Positions 52,384 through 63,497 of a stretch of DNA of 64,000 nucleotides are shown piece after piece. Origin of the DNA: Morinoia aosen. Its lineage: Eukaryota > Arthropoda > Malacostraca > Amphipoda > Talitridae. Positions within the stretch are counted from its first letter, which is position 1; each line of letters opens with the position of its first letter. The stretch spans positions 13,768,058 to 13,832,057 of the forward strand of contig CM059576.1 of assembly GCA_030386875.1 (NCBI GenBank). The letters are read 5' to 3'. The notes below the pieces were generated by a model that had not been told where the DNA came from, ran no database searches, and was given only the letters and a program-made list of their open reading frames with translations. Made by a program: the position numbers and the translations under genes.

Positions 52384-53200
52384 ATGTTTCCAATGGGGCA
52401 AATAACCCACGAGTCACCATTCATGGGTTATTTGAACGCAGAGCTGAAGAAGGAGGTAGTACCGTTGGTCAGTAGGTTTTTACAACGGTCGACGTCAGAG
52501 TGTTTTATAGAAATAGTTTTAAAATTATATCCTTTTTTAACAGGAAGGAACGATTGGATGAGTGCCTGTGGAGTGGCTGTGTCTATTTTTATAAGTATGA
52601 CTGCTGCATGCAGTCTTACGTTGGTAGTACCAAACTCCAACAATTCATCAGACATAGCCAACACGCTGTAATATCTCACTGAACCGGTCGTGCACTAGCC
52701 ACCTCACCTCAATCAGCAATTAGGGATCACTCTGAACATTCAAATCATTCATTCAAAACTACAAATTTTTCAACTTCATGCCGAACTAATAGCGAGCATG
52801 ACCTAAGAATTCTAGAGTCCCTTTTCACATTCACCCATAAATCTAACCTCAATAAAGACATTAGTGCCGTAAAGTTATCAATTGCCCCCACCTACTGACG
52901 TAATTCTGTGTGTGTGTGTATGCAATGTGTGTTTCGCTGTTGTATCTGAATTAGCGAGTACATGTGTGTTTGTGTGAATTAGGAGTATGCCATTGTTTGA
53001 GTATGAATGAAAAAATTAGGCTTTTTAGACATTTAGAGAATTTTGTGGAATATATATGATTTTTGTTTAAAAATAGGCAATTCATTTTTTTTCTCTCTTG
53101 TTCCAGCACTGATGATGGAATTTTAATTCCGAAACGTTTGCATTAAATGTAATGTTCGTTTTTGCTCTGGTTCTTATTTTTATTCTTCGATAAATAATAT
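52384..53200 (+). mobile_element. Penelope-like element, 3' fragment
   Basis: The GIY-YIG coding (52500-52900) is followed by a 3' region with CACTGATGATGGAATTTTAA and CCGAAACGTTTGCATTAAA, words typical of the 3' ends of Penelope-like elements. The RT part is not recognisable, so the copy is 5'-truncated, as usual for target-primed insertions. Confidence 0.7.
52500..52900 (+). pseudogene. GIY-YIG endonuclease domain, Penelope-like
   Basis: Reads VYFYKYDCCMQSYVGST (the Y...YVG signature), then, after one in-frame TGA at 52680-52682, TGRALATSPQSAIRDH, HSFKTTNFS and DLRILESLFTF...KSNLN, ending at a TGA near 52899. This order (YVGST, H, RDH, ILES with the key Glu, LN) fits the endonuclease domain of Penelope-like retroelements, which nicks the target to prime reverse transcription. 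The single stop makes it a pseudogene; otherwise the frame is kept. Confidence 0.8.
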
Positions 53201-53787
53201 TCGACAAATAATAATCAAACGCTGATTTACGGTTTATTTGATTGCATAACTTGAAATTGAAATTGAGGGCCGACAGCGTCGGGGCCTTTGTAACGGCCTA
53301 ATTCCAATAAACTCGATATTTGGGGATAAAATAACTTAACTTTTAGGAATATTTTGACATTGAGATGTGAATTTTTCCTCTCACATATATTTATAGCAAC
53401 GTCATGTTACTGATGTGGGCATTTTGTCGCATGTGAACTTACTAAAAAAACTACAAATTTACTTTTGTTACCCTTATAGTTTTGAATTTCGTCGTCAGGC
53501 ATTGACAATAAACTATTAATAAAAGCAATAAATTTTACGTGCAAAATACGTTCCTAAAAATGTGAAATAGCATTCAATAAAAGTTTATTACCTAGTTTTT
53601 TTGGAAATAGGCAGAGATTGAAGTGCATATAAATGTAAACGAATGTCGACGATGGTACAATTGGTTGACTTTGCTGAAGGATGGCATTTTAACTTAATAT
53701 TACGCTAAATTTTGGAGACATAAAGCTGATTAATTAAGTGTCAGTAGCTCATGAAATACTCACTCGATAATCGCGTGATGTACCCGA
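53201..53787. other. spacer, no gene seen
   Basis: AT-rich, no recognised features. Confidence 0.4.
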
Positions 53788-54011
53788 GCAGGTGTGTGGT
53801 GCAGGTGACGTACACGCGCAGGTGTGTGGTGCAGGTGACGTACACGCGCAGGTGTGTGGTGCAGGTGACGTACACGCGCAGGTGTGTGGTGCAGGTGACG
53901 TACACGCGCAGGTGTGTGGTGCAGGTGACGTACACGCGCAGGGGTGTGGTGCAGGTGACGTACACGCGCAGGTGTGTGGTGCAGGTGACGTACACGCGCA
54001 GGTGTATGGTG
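53788..54011. repeat. 30-bp minisatellite, 7 copies plus partial
   Basis: The unit GCAGGTGTGTGGTGCAGGTG plus ACGTACACGC is repeated head to tail with almost no variation (one G for T in copy 6). Each unit holds TGACGTAC, a bZIP/CRE-like word. The period is a multiple of three, so all frames stay open, giving false long open frames on both strands. Confidence 0.97.
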
Positions 54012-54135
54012 AGTGTATGTGTGATGGTGGCTTCTCTACCGCATCGGTGTGGGTGTATTGATACTCTGTTGCGTCTGGCGTATATATGGAATATTTCATT
54101 CCAGCCAGCTTCTGTGCACAGATTTGAATGTGTAT

Positions 54136-54260
54136 CGACAGGCAGTTGTAGGAGAGGGATTTATATATTATATCCATGGACGGGCAGTTATAGCAGAGGG
54201 ATTTATATGTTATATATATCGACGGGCAGTGATAGGAGAGGGATTTAAATATAATCAAAT
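54136..54260. repeat. about 42-46-bp tandem repeat, 3 copies
   Basis: Units share CG(A/G)(C/G)(A/G)GGCAGT...AG(G/C)AGAGGGATTTA followed by a TATA-rich tail; they start near 54138, 54180 and 54222. Confidence 0.8.
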
Positions 54261-54269
54261 ATAAAATCA

Positions 54270-55092
54270 ATCAATATCCAAATATATATAATCAGCATTC
54301 AATACTTCATTAATCAGATTTTCTATTTACAGTCGAACATTTGAGTGTTGTCAACAGCAGAGCGTGTAGCGTATCATTTGCCTATGTAACCCTGAATGCT
54401 GAATACTTACACACCCACACTACGGGTGTGGGCTGCCTACACACCTTCACTACACGCACATATACCCTAGATAAAATGAGCTCTAAATATGCTAATGTGC
54501 TAAACTAATATTGCACCTTTGTGTTGATATTCGAACCACTACCATTCAAATCATTTTACTGAACATTTTCCTACTTGAAATTCTCTTCATTTATCAAGAA
54601 CAAAATTTCTAAGTGCAACAATTTCTGTTCAATGAGCATGTACTTGAAAAAAATTGGCCAAATCAATTTTCGATAATAGAAGAGAAGTTATATCAATTCG
54701 TAAGCGGAAACAATTTTCCTTCTATACGAATGAAACCTGAAAAGTTGAAGAAGGGAGCAGTTTTGTGTCAATTTAATGTGACAAAAATATTGCTAAGGAT
54801 TCAATTTCCCACCTCAAGATTCACAACTTGGGAGCCAGATCTTCACTGGCACGACTATACATATATCTACCGATGATGTCGCACGTCACGGGATCCTCTG
54901 CAGGGAAGATGGAGTGAGATCTTTGCACTGACTTCCGATGCGCCCGTGGCTTCGTTGGGTGGACAGCGCACGAGCTCGACTGCTTGCAACGGTGGGACAC
55001 CGTCCGTAGGTAGCGTCGCGGAGTGGTGTGTTGTAGCAGTTCAGCGGCCTGCCTAGGGTATCCTTAAATAAATCTGGAGAGATGTAACTTAA
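54270..55092. other. spacer, GC-richer to the right, no gene seen
   Basis: An 87-codon open frame at 54613-54876 has no recognisable domain and no splice context and is not called. The sequence at about 54880-55080 is GC-richer and contains no feature I can name. Confidence 0.4.
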
Positions 55093-55700
55093 AACTCAGA
55101 TTATTGCAGCCTCGTGCCCAGTTCAATTTTACATCAACCTTGAGTTATTGCGGCCTCGTGCCGTGTTCAACTTTACTTTAAACTTAAATTATTGCGGCCT
55201 CGTGCCCTGTTCAACTTTACTTTAAACTTAAATTATTGCGGCCTCGTGCACTGTTCAATTTTACTTTAAACTTAAATTATTGCGGCCTCGTGCACTGTTC
55301 AATTTTACTTTAAACTTAAATTATTGCGGCCTCGTGCCCTGTTCAACTTTACTTTAAACTTAAATTATTGCGGCCTCGTGCCGTGTTCAACTTTACTTTA
55401 AACTTAAATTATTGCGGCCTCGTGCCCTGTTCAACTTTACTTTAAACTTAAATTATTGCGGCCTCGTGCCCTGTTCAACTTTACTTTAAACTTAAATTAT
55501 TGCGGCCTCGTGCCCTGTTCAACTTTACTTTAAACTTAAATTATTGCGGCCTCGTGCCCTGTTCAACTTTACTTTGAACTTAAATTATTGCGGCCTCGTA
55601 CCCTGTTCAACTTTACTTTAAACTTAAATTATTGCGGCCTCGTTCCCTGTTCAACTTTACTTTAAACTAAAATTGTTTCGGCCTCGCGCCCTGTTCAATT
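55093..55700. repeat. 44-bp satellite array, about 14 copies
   Basis: The unit ACTTAAATTATTGCGGCCTC followed by GTGCCCTGTTCAACTTTACTTTAA (44 bp) is repeated about 14 times from 55093 to about 55700. Inner copies are nearly identical; the first and last are diverged, as expected for an array homogenised from the middle. Confidence 0.95.
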
Positions 55701-56246
55701 GCTGCTCAGTCTCTCCTCCGACAGTATAGTCGTGGCAATTCTGGCACCGGGAAAGCGCTACTCGAGACGTGCCCAACCGGTCTAGTCTCCATCCCTCCGG
55801 TCCATAGTTGGGTTTTCCTGAACCTAACGATCTTCCCAGCGTTCCTTCAACGCAAGTGCCATAAAAGATCGTTCGTTCTATTCGATTTTTCATCCCTGTT
55901 ATAGTTGTCATTGCATTTTTTTGTCAATGGCCTCAACTTTCTGGCATAATTTTTTTTTACAATATAAATTTAACATTTTTGACCTTTCTTACGTGTATAC
56001 AGATTCACGGGAGAGCAAGCCATAACAAGTGAGCAATAATTATAAATAAATAAGACAAAGTAACAAGCAGCAGTAACAACAAGAGAAGAGAATTTGAGGA
56101 GAGCAAGAATACCAGCATGTGCCCCGCCACCGCACACCACTCCCAGTCACGGGTCGCATGACACCGGTCTCAGCTCCAGCGTTGGCTCGGGTGGTGAATA
56201 CGTCATTACATACACACATAGTGAGTATTAAATCACAAGTTATTAC
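55701..56246. other. spacer, no gene seen
   Basis: The part just right of the satellite is GC-rich with a minus-strand open stretch (55657-55911) that overlaps satellite units and shows no domain. Nothing else is recognised. Confidence 0.4.
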
Positions 56247-56282
56247 ATGCAGATGAGCAACCGAGTGGCTGCTCATCTGCAT
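56247..56282. other. perfect 13-bp hairpin
   Basis: ATGCAGATGAGCA (56247-56259) and TGCTCATCTGCAT (56270-56282) are exact reverse complements around a 10-nt loop. No CTRR end or known RNA fold context is seen nearby. It may be an RNA stem-loop or a transposon-end remnant. Confidence 0.7.
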
Positions 56283-56699
56283 TTTGGGATAACATAAACA
56301 GTCTTGTGTATGTTAACTTACTCTTATTAACGGATTATTCTGAATAATTATCATCAATCTATACTCTTTCCTACCATGCCTATAATAATAACTCATTCAT
56401 GAGTCTCACAAATACTTGCATTATGATTTATTAAAAATCCCATTAACAGATGTTGACGAAAACATCACTAAACCGTCTGATAACTACATAGTGATGACTC
56501 GTAGTAGATGACGATAAACTGGTTAACTATTTTAAGTGCAAACAAACCTGACCTGAATCTCGTCGCGTTCACGCACAAATTTTCTATGATAATTTCTCAT
56601 TTGCTGAGTAGCACAGAAGTGTGAAACTGAGATTGTTTATGTTTACGTTTACCTATTTTGTCTTTTTTGGTGGATCGGAATGTGGGGTTTCAAAGTGCA

Positions 56700-56880
56700 T
56701 CTCATACAGTTTTTCAGCTACAGTGATGATTTCAGTATCATTGGATGCAAAAAAGCGCATAGATAATGGGAAGTCAAGGGTTACTTCTAAATTTCTCACA
56801 ATCAAAAGTTGTGATGTCACAAATGAAAATTTTTGCCCAAAAAGATGGTTCCTCAAAAAAGCTTTATTAAAATTTTAATA
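56700..56880. repeat. fragment related to the TTAA element at 24.7 kb
   Basis: TTTTTCAGCTACAGTGATGA...CAGTATCATTGGATGCAAAA matches the block at 24.72-24.76 kb inside nested insert 2 with few changes, so a relative of that element lies here in decayed form. Confidence 0.6.
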
Positions 56881-56939
56881 ACAACTTAAAAGATTACCTG
56901 TTTACTTCCTGTAATCTACATATTCCATGCACTTATTAT

Positions 56940-57425
56940 TATGTAGATTTTATTAATACATGCACTTCCATGTACTTTCACTCGCAAATGAGTATTTAAT
57001 GAGTTATAGCGGTAGGTTTAGTTTCGTCTTTGATGACGAATGCACTCGAATAAACAGCTACTCATCGATTTTCAAATTTTTGTTGCTTGAATTATGGTGA
57101 TAACATCGAAATAAACTACTTTTCTTCTATACATTTTTTTCGTCAAATGAGTATTGAAGGAGGTATAGCGGTAGGTTCAGTTTCGTTTTTGATGACCAGC
57201 GCGACGGAAGCGAGACTCTATTGCAGTATTGCCAAATGCCGCGGTTGAGGAATTACTTCCCGCTTCAAACACTTGAGTTGTGGTCACTAATTCACCGCTA
57301 TAACTTGTAATATACTCATTTGCCAGTGAAAGCGCATGGAAGAAAACTTGTTTATTTCGATCTAATCAACTATGTTGAGGCACCAAAAAGTGGAAAATCT
57401 AGGACTGACATATCCTCCACATTAA
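56940..57425. mobile_element. palindromic MITE family, copy 3
   Basis: Matches the 60-kb copies in order: AAATGAGTATTTAATGAGTT, GTTTCGTCTTTGATGACGAA, CGAATAAACAGCTACTCATC, TTTTTGTTGCTTGAATTATG, GTATAGCGGTAGGTTCAGTT, ATTACTTCCCGCTTCAAACA and GGCACCAAAAAGTGGAAAAT. The copy is moderately diverged. Confidence 0.8.
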
Positions 57426-58251
57426 TCATTTTTTTAAAATACATATACTAGCCACATTACAGAACAATTGAATAAAAAGAATTAAAAATGGGTTGACCTC
57501 CTTAATCTGTGAACATTCATTGTACCACTTGATACACTGTAGATATTGTCCATATTTACTATTATGTCAAGCCACACAACATGCAAAGTATACGTAGGAT
57601 GGCTGGGAAAGTTTAAAGCCTGTGAATACTTGATGTTGCTTGAGATCAGGTAATTATATTTTTCTTTCCACTCATGATCTCTAAAGATTAAACTAAAGTG
57701 CAAGTATTATTTTCTAGAATACCTAAATTTCTATACATATAAGAACCAGAAAAAAAGCTTGGCTTTTAGAGCTTTCCTTTGCAGTCATTACAAGGCAACT
57801 CTAATCTTTTAAGCAAAATTTTGTTCAATTAAAAAAAACATTGACATCTTTGGGATGCTTATTTCCAATCAAGCCTACATATGATCTTGAGCATTGGTTT
57901 TTCAAATGTCTTATAATTAACACTATATATAGGACACCATGACGGTTCCCCCGTAAAGCCGATACCCATTTCCGACACCTGGGTTGAGTGGGGTATTGTG
58001 CTTGAGCTTTCCCTTATACCCAACGGGGAAAATCGCCGCGCCAGCGCCGGGATACAAACCCTCGTCTCCAACATACAAGGCCGATCGGCCGATGCACGAT
58101 ATTGCTTATGTTTCATTGAAATTCAAGAGGAAAACGTTGCTCATTATACATACATGGAAATAGATCATGGAAACTGCAGTCATGTACCAACATTTTCATG
58201 ATTTCCAATTCAATGGACATACTTTGTTTTTTGGCTTGAGTGAAAAAATTA
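57426..58251. other. spacer with a possible SINE-like fragment
   Basis: Around 57945-58100 is a GC-rich patch whose minus strand reads GGAGACGAGGGTTTGTATCC, somewhat like a tRNA-type B box (GGTTCGANTCC), with GCGCTGGCGCGG after it. It may be a tRNA-derived SINE remnant; an A box was not found. Confidence 0.25.
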
Positions 58252-58795
58252 CCATTATTACCATTCAAGCCGCATCAACTCATTGAGTTTTGTTGCTAGA
58301 ACAAAACCAAAGACAGTTTTAGAATCCTTGGAACATTTCTAACAAACGTAGGTTCTCTTTTTTTCAAGTTCAAATTAAACAAAAAAAAACAACTCTAAAC
58401 CCCAAAAATTTTTGAAGGGTTTAGAAATTTTGAATAAGAAAGAAAAGAAAAAAAAAGAAAAACAGTATATTTCCAATATAGATGGTACAAAAGTACCATC
58501 ATTGGTTTTTAAAATCTCTTAAAATTAATACACTTAGATGATACACACACACACAAGTATTGTAAAACTCGTGTCACTAGTCGAAAAGAAATGATTGAGG
58601 GCAATGTACTCCTAATCTTGCTTAATCTACATTTGATAATTAAATACATGTAATGATAATTATAAGAGACAACACAATTTGAAATAAAAAAAATGCAACC
58701 TACGTTGGTTAGAAATGTTCCAACGATTCTAAACTGTCCTCGGTTTTGTTCTAGCAACAAAACTCAATGAGTTGATACAGCTTCAAATGTACGTA
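58252..58795. mobile_element. MITE with about 90-bp inverted ends
   Basis: CATCAACTCATTGAGTTTTG TTGCTAGAACAAAACC (from about 58266) is found inverted at about 58735-58775 as GGTTTTGTTCTAGCAACAAA ACTCAATGAGTTGAT, with further similarity inward (TTAGAA..C.TGGAACATTTCTAAC). No coding in the about 340-bp middle. Confidence 0.85.
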
Positions 58796-59142
58796 AATAT
58801 GTCACAAAAAAACGAATTTTTTGTAAAAAAAGGCCTAAATCGAAAAAGTGACAGGAGTAAAAAAGGTTTACTTTCAACAAATACATATATTGGCCAATTT
58901 CCAAACTAATCGAAAAAAAGGTGACAAATTGGGATGATCCCCTTGACCATTGTGCCACAGGGAGAAATTACAGCAAGAAGCTCTACACTAAAACTCAGAT
59001 TCATTTTTGATCATATATTAAATGTTAGGTAGGCCTATTTTGTGCTTGCAGTAATAGATTCATCTACACTGCAAACCTCTAAGCCTCTTACCTTAGCAGC
59101 ATCTCTTCTGAAGTATAATTCACTCCATAAATTTGTTTCGGT

Positions 59143-60372
59143 AAATCTAAAGGATATGTCAGTTATCGATTTTGTAAATTTCGATGCCTTAGTATAGTTA
59201 ATTAGATCGAAATAAGCAAGTTTTCTTCTATGCACTTTCCGTCTCAAATGAGTATTTTATTAGTTATAGCGGTAAATGACTTACCGCAACTCCAGTGTTT
59301 GAAGCGGCAAGTAATTCAAGGAGCACGTCGGACAGCAACACTGCAATGCGCACTCGCTTCTAGTGCGATCGTTATCAAAGACGAAACCAAACCTACCGCT
59401 ATACCTCGGTAAATACTCATTTGACGAAAAAAGTGTATAGGAGAAAAGTTGTTCATTTCGATGTTATTACCTTGATTCAAGCAACAAAAATTCGAAAATT
59501 GATGAGTAGCTGTTTATTTGAGCGCATTCGTCATCAGAGACGAAACTAAACCTACCGCTATAAATCGTAAAATACTCATTTGAGACAGAAAGTGCATAGA
59601 AGAAAACTTGTCTATTTTGATTCAATTAATTAGGTTCAGGCACCAAAAAGTGGAAAATCGATAACTGACATATCTTTCAGATTTACCTTTGTTTCAAGTA
59701 TTGGCATGACTCACACAAGTAAGTTACTCTGAACATTCAAGCAAAAAAAAAATAGAAGTAGTCTTGACACAGCAGCCTTTTCTCTGAAGTCTCGTGCAAG
59801 CTCTGCATTTCTTGGTAAATCTGAAGGATATGTCAGTTATCGATTTTCCACTTTTTGGTGCCTGAACCTAATTAATCGAATCAAAATAAGCAAGTTTTCT
59901 TCTATGCACTTTCCGTCTCAAATAAGTATTTTGCGATTTATAGCGGTAAGTTTAGTTTCGTCTTTGATGACGAATACGCTCGAATAAACAGCTACTCATC
60001 GATTTTTGAATTTTTGTTGCTTGAATCATGCTAATAACATCGAAATAAACAACTTTTCTTCTATACACTTTTTTCGTCAAATGAGTATTTACCGAGGTAT
60101 AGCGGTAGGTTTGGTTTCGTCTTTGATAACGATCGCGCTGGAAGCGAGTGCGCATTGCAGTGTTGCTGTCCGACGTGCTCCTTGAATTACTTGCCGCTTC
60201 AAACACTGGAGTTGCGGTAAGTCATTTACCGCTATAACTAATAAAATACTCATTTGAGACGGAAAGTGCATAGAAGAAAACTTGCTTATTTCGATCTAAT
60301 TAACTATACTAAGGCATCGAAATTTACAAAATCGATAACTGACATATCCTTCAGGTTTACCCATTTCTTAAA
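59143..60372. mobile_element. two palindromic MITE copies in a 1.2-kb inverted pair
   Basis: The left copy (about 59143-59692) and right copy (about 59815-60372) are inverted relative to each other with a 120-bp spacer. Each copy is itself bounded by inverted ends with GGATATGTCAGTTATCGATT. The reverse complement of 60089-60271 encodes exactly the same 60 codons as 59230-59412, so identity is very high there. Landmarks include AAATGAGTATTT, TTATAGCGGTA, CTTACCGCAACTCCAGTG and GGCACCAAAAAGTGGAAAAT. No coding function is likely. Confidence 0.9.
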
Positions 60373-60754
60373 TTAGTCCTTGTGAAAACATTGGCTATGT
60401 GATTGAACAACATGATACGTAACATAGCACAAAATGAAAAATTTTAGCTTAGCATTGGATAAAAACTAGAGGCCGAGAGGTAGAATACTAGAATTCCTAT
60501 AGGGTGGGGTTGTTCTCAGTATGAAAATAATATCAACTATTAGAATCACGGCAATAGATTTAATTAAATAATATGTTTACGCTTTAACGCATTGAGGTTT
60601 CTTCTACAATTAGATTTGTACACCATAGCAAATATTTCAGCAAAAAATAATGCTGAACACATATAAATGGACTAAACTATTGCACACATCACCCTTTAAC
60701 TCATGCAACTTCGCAAGTAACTTTCCGAGGAATCCCAGCCACAGAGCTCAGCCT
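60373..60754. other. spacer, no gene seen
   Basis: No recognised features. Confidence 0.4.
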
Positions 60755-60762
60755 GTGTGTAT

Positions 60763-63489
60763 CAGGGCTGCCAATGCTTGGGTTTTGCCCCAAGATCTTG
60801 GGTTTTTGGAACATGCCTTGGGTTCTTGGTTTTTTTCATAGAAAATGATGACATTCTTGGGTTTTGAGCCGCATACTCTGATTTTAGTACACAAAATTTG
60901 TCAAAGTCAAATTATTACTCAGAAATGTCCGCATTTTATCATGCTTGAAGGATTCGTTACACGTTTGAAATGCATTGCATACTCATCACTGACTCAGCCT
61001 GTGAGAGCGCGCGCTGCCACAGCCTGCTCGCCTTACCCCGTTCGAAGTCTTCGAACGCGATTGATACCAGTCACAAACCTCAATCTGTTTTGCGCGCGCG
61101 CGCCGTGCTGAGACTGTGACACTCAGTCTTTTAGGTGTTGCGTCTGCCGGTCGCGAAAATTGCATTTGTTAATTGATTTTCGCCAGTGCTTTGATTCGAA
61201 AATCTGTGCGCATTTTTCGATTGTACACAGACTTTAAGATGATTGTTTTCCTGTGAACTCTGTCCAGTTAATTAAAAAAATGGCTGATGAAACTACGCCA
61301 ACAAAGAAGAGAAAATGGTATGCGCAATGCTTCAAGGAAGAATGTCTCAGTGAAAGGGAATTTAAGAGTGGCTTGAGCAGGACGAACGAAAAAGACTCAA
61401 GTTACTGCAAGGCATGTAAAGTGACGCTAAAAAACGCAAGTACATTCATGTTGTTCATGTATAAAGATTCTATTAAAAATAAAAAAAATTTGCAAGGGCG
61501 AAAGGCAGCACAAGCATTACCCAATTTCTTAAAAAAGAGACAACAACAGAAAGCCGACAAATAGCAAAGAGTGAGCTAAGGTTTGCAGCGTATTTTGCAG
61601 AACACAATCTATCCTTTGCCAACAATGACCATCGCTTAGAAAGCTGTAGGCTTGTATTTCCTGATAGTAAAATAGCCGAAAATATGTCGATGAAGCGAAC
61701 GAAACTTTCTCATGTAATCCAAGACGGTATAGCCTTTGCTGAATCTCGCGTTGTTGCAGATATTTGCATGAATCAGAAGTTCTCGATCATGATTGACGAA
61801 AGCACAGACATATCAGTAGTTCAAGTTTTAGCAGTAGTGGTTAGGTACTTTGATTCAACGAAAGAAGACGTTGTTGATGCCCTTTTGGACCGTGTCATTG
61901 TTGAAACTGGCACAGCTTCAGGCTTGTACGAGTATGATGCTGTAAAATGTTTACTAAGAAAAAAATATTCCTATTGGAAACATCATTAGTTTTGGGAGTG
62001 ATGATTGTTCTTCAATGATGGCGAGAAAAAGTGGATTTCAGAAATTACTCAGAGATGATGTGCCTTCCATTTTTATCATGGGCTGCGTTTGCCACTCATT
62101 TGCGCTTTGTGCCAGTCACGCAGTGCATGTCTTGCCCTAATATTTAGAAGCATGTTTGAAAAATCTTACAGCCTACTTTTCACGCAGTAGCAAGAGGCAG
62201 CGAGACTTTACCATCACTCAAGAAGCAGTAAATGCGCCAGTAAATAAAATTCCCTAACTCTCACAGACAAGATGGTTATCAAGAGAGAACGTCTTGTCCG
62301 CCATACTTAATCAATATTCTGCCTTGCGTCTTTATTTCCAAAGTGAAACAAATACTGACAAAGTTGACGGGGCCAGTGAAATCTTCAAAGTGTTACGTGA
62401 TCGTGGGACGAAACCGATGCTAATGGTTCTCCAATATGTGTTGTAGAAAGTTAACAAAATGAACACGGAGTTTCAGTCAGAGCACTTCAAATTGCATCTT
62501 CTTCACTCGATGGTGTTATCTGAGTACAGAAGTATATTATCTTGTTTCATTAAGGAAGATGTTCTACAGGTCGCTAAAGTGGAAAATATTAATATCAACA
62601 AAGAAAGTAGCTACAAGACACTATGTGACGTTTACCTCGGACGTAGAGCAGCAGCACATCCAATTAAAGACCCCTTGACGCTTAAATGAAAAAAAAAAAA
62701 ATTAGAAACGATTGCGTAAGATTCCTAGTTGAGTTGTGCAACCAATTCAAGAAAAGGTTCACTTTTGATAACGACAGCTTGATAGCTAAATTAATTTTAC
62801 TGGACCCTAATGATATCTAGGACGAAAACGAATTCTCCCACATCAATAATTCCTCTGGCTGCTCCCTTTCCGTCTCTAGTTTCTGAGGAATGTTTGAATG
62901 AATTAGACAATCAGTGGAGGAGTTATCGCGCTAGTGTTGACAGCCTACCGACCGCTGGGGAAAACATTCTACAATACAGGTACGCTTTACGAAACGTAAA
63001 AGATTGTTTGCAGAATTCAAAGTGCAACATTTTGTCGGACTAAATGACAAACCTCGCAGTTTTGCCACATTCGTCAGCTGCCGTTGAACGTATTTTTTCT
63101 ATGATGAACAGCATTAAAAAAAGAAAACAAATACATTTACAGCAGAAACTGTGAAGAACAGAATTCTTGCAAAACAGGCAATAACGAGAGGAAATAACAG
63201 CTGTACGACATGGACTCCAAGCAAAGAACTAGTAAGAGATTTAGCTACTGGAACTATGAGTCAGCGATGTTTAAAAAGAATAGAGCAAACCAAAGAAACT
63301 GTATCGTTGGAAAGCCGGTGAAGATGAGGAAGATCTTTAACAATAGCAAACATAACATGAGTATATATATTTTTTGTAGTATAAACCATTTATTTTTAGG
63401 ATTTTTGAAATCTTGGGTTTTTTTTCTAGATCTAGGGTTTTTTAGAGCCCTGATCTTGGGTTTTGATAAAAGTCCCATTGGCAGCCCTG
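60763..63489 (+). mobile_element. hAT element, full length, decayed
   Basis: Ends CAGGGCTGCCAATG and ATTGGCAGCCCTG are inverted repeats and are flanked by a perfect 8-bp duplication, GTGTGTAT (60755-60762 and 63490-63497), the hallmark of hAT insertion. Both ends carry several copies of CTTGGGTTTT/ATCTTGGGTTTT (left at 60777-60880, right at 63412-63470), likely transposase-binding subterminal repeats. Between them is a complete but broken transposase. Confidence 0.95.
61280..63270 (+). pseudogene. hAT transposase, decayed
   Basis: ATG at 61280. An N-terminal Cys-containing BED-like finger (SSYCKACKVTL, about residue 43-53) is followed by a catalytic-domain segment, FSIMIDESTDISVVQVLAVV (61780-61840, the first Asp/Glu region of RNase H-like hAT cores). 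Then, in other frames, come SFGSDDCSSMMARKSG and CHSFALCASHA (about 62000-62110), TRWLSRENVL (about 62270), and the C-terminal dimerisation block LAVLPHSSAAVERIFSMMN (63050-63110). Several frameshifts and stops interrupt it (for example after 61564, 61989 and 62689), so it makes no protein. The order and length fit ZBED/ZMYM-type hAT transposases. Confidence 0.9.
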
Positions 63490-63497
63490 GTGTGTAT

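Noticed and set aside
53741..54270. Long repetitive open frames on both strands over the 30-bp minisatellite
   Set aside because: They arise because the period is divisible by three and the unit has no stop in several frames; there is no sign of a real protein.
54613..54876. 87-codon open frame on the plus strand
   Set aside because: No recognisable domain, no splice or start context and ordinary AT-rich codon make-up. Open frames of this length are expected by chance in 64 kb.
57945..58100. tRNA gene
   Set aside because: A B-box-like word is present but no cloverleaf or A box could be found; at most it is a decayed tRNA-derived SINE.
59230..60271. Identical 60-codon frames on opposite strands
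   Set aside because: They are not a gene pair; they reflect the inverted MITE copies. Used only as evidence for arm identity.
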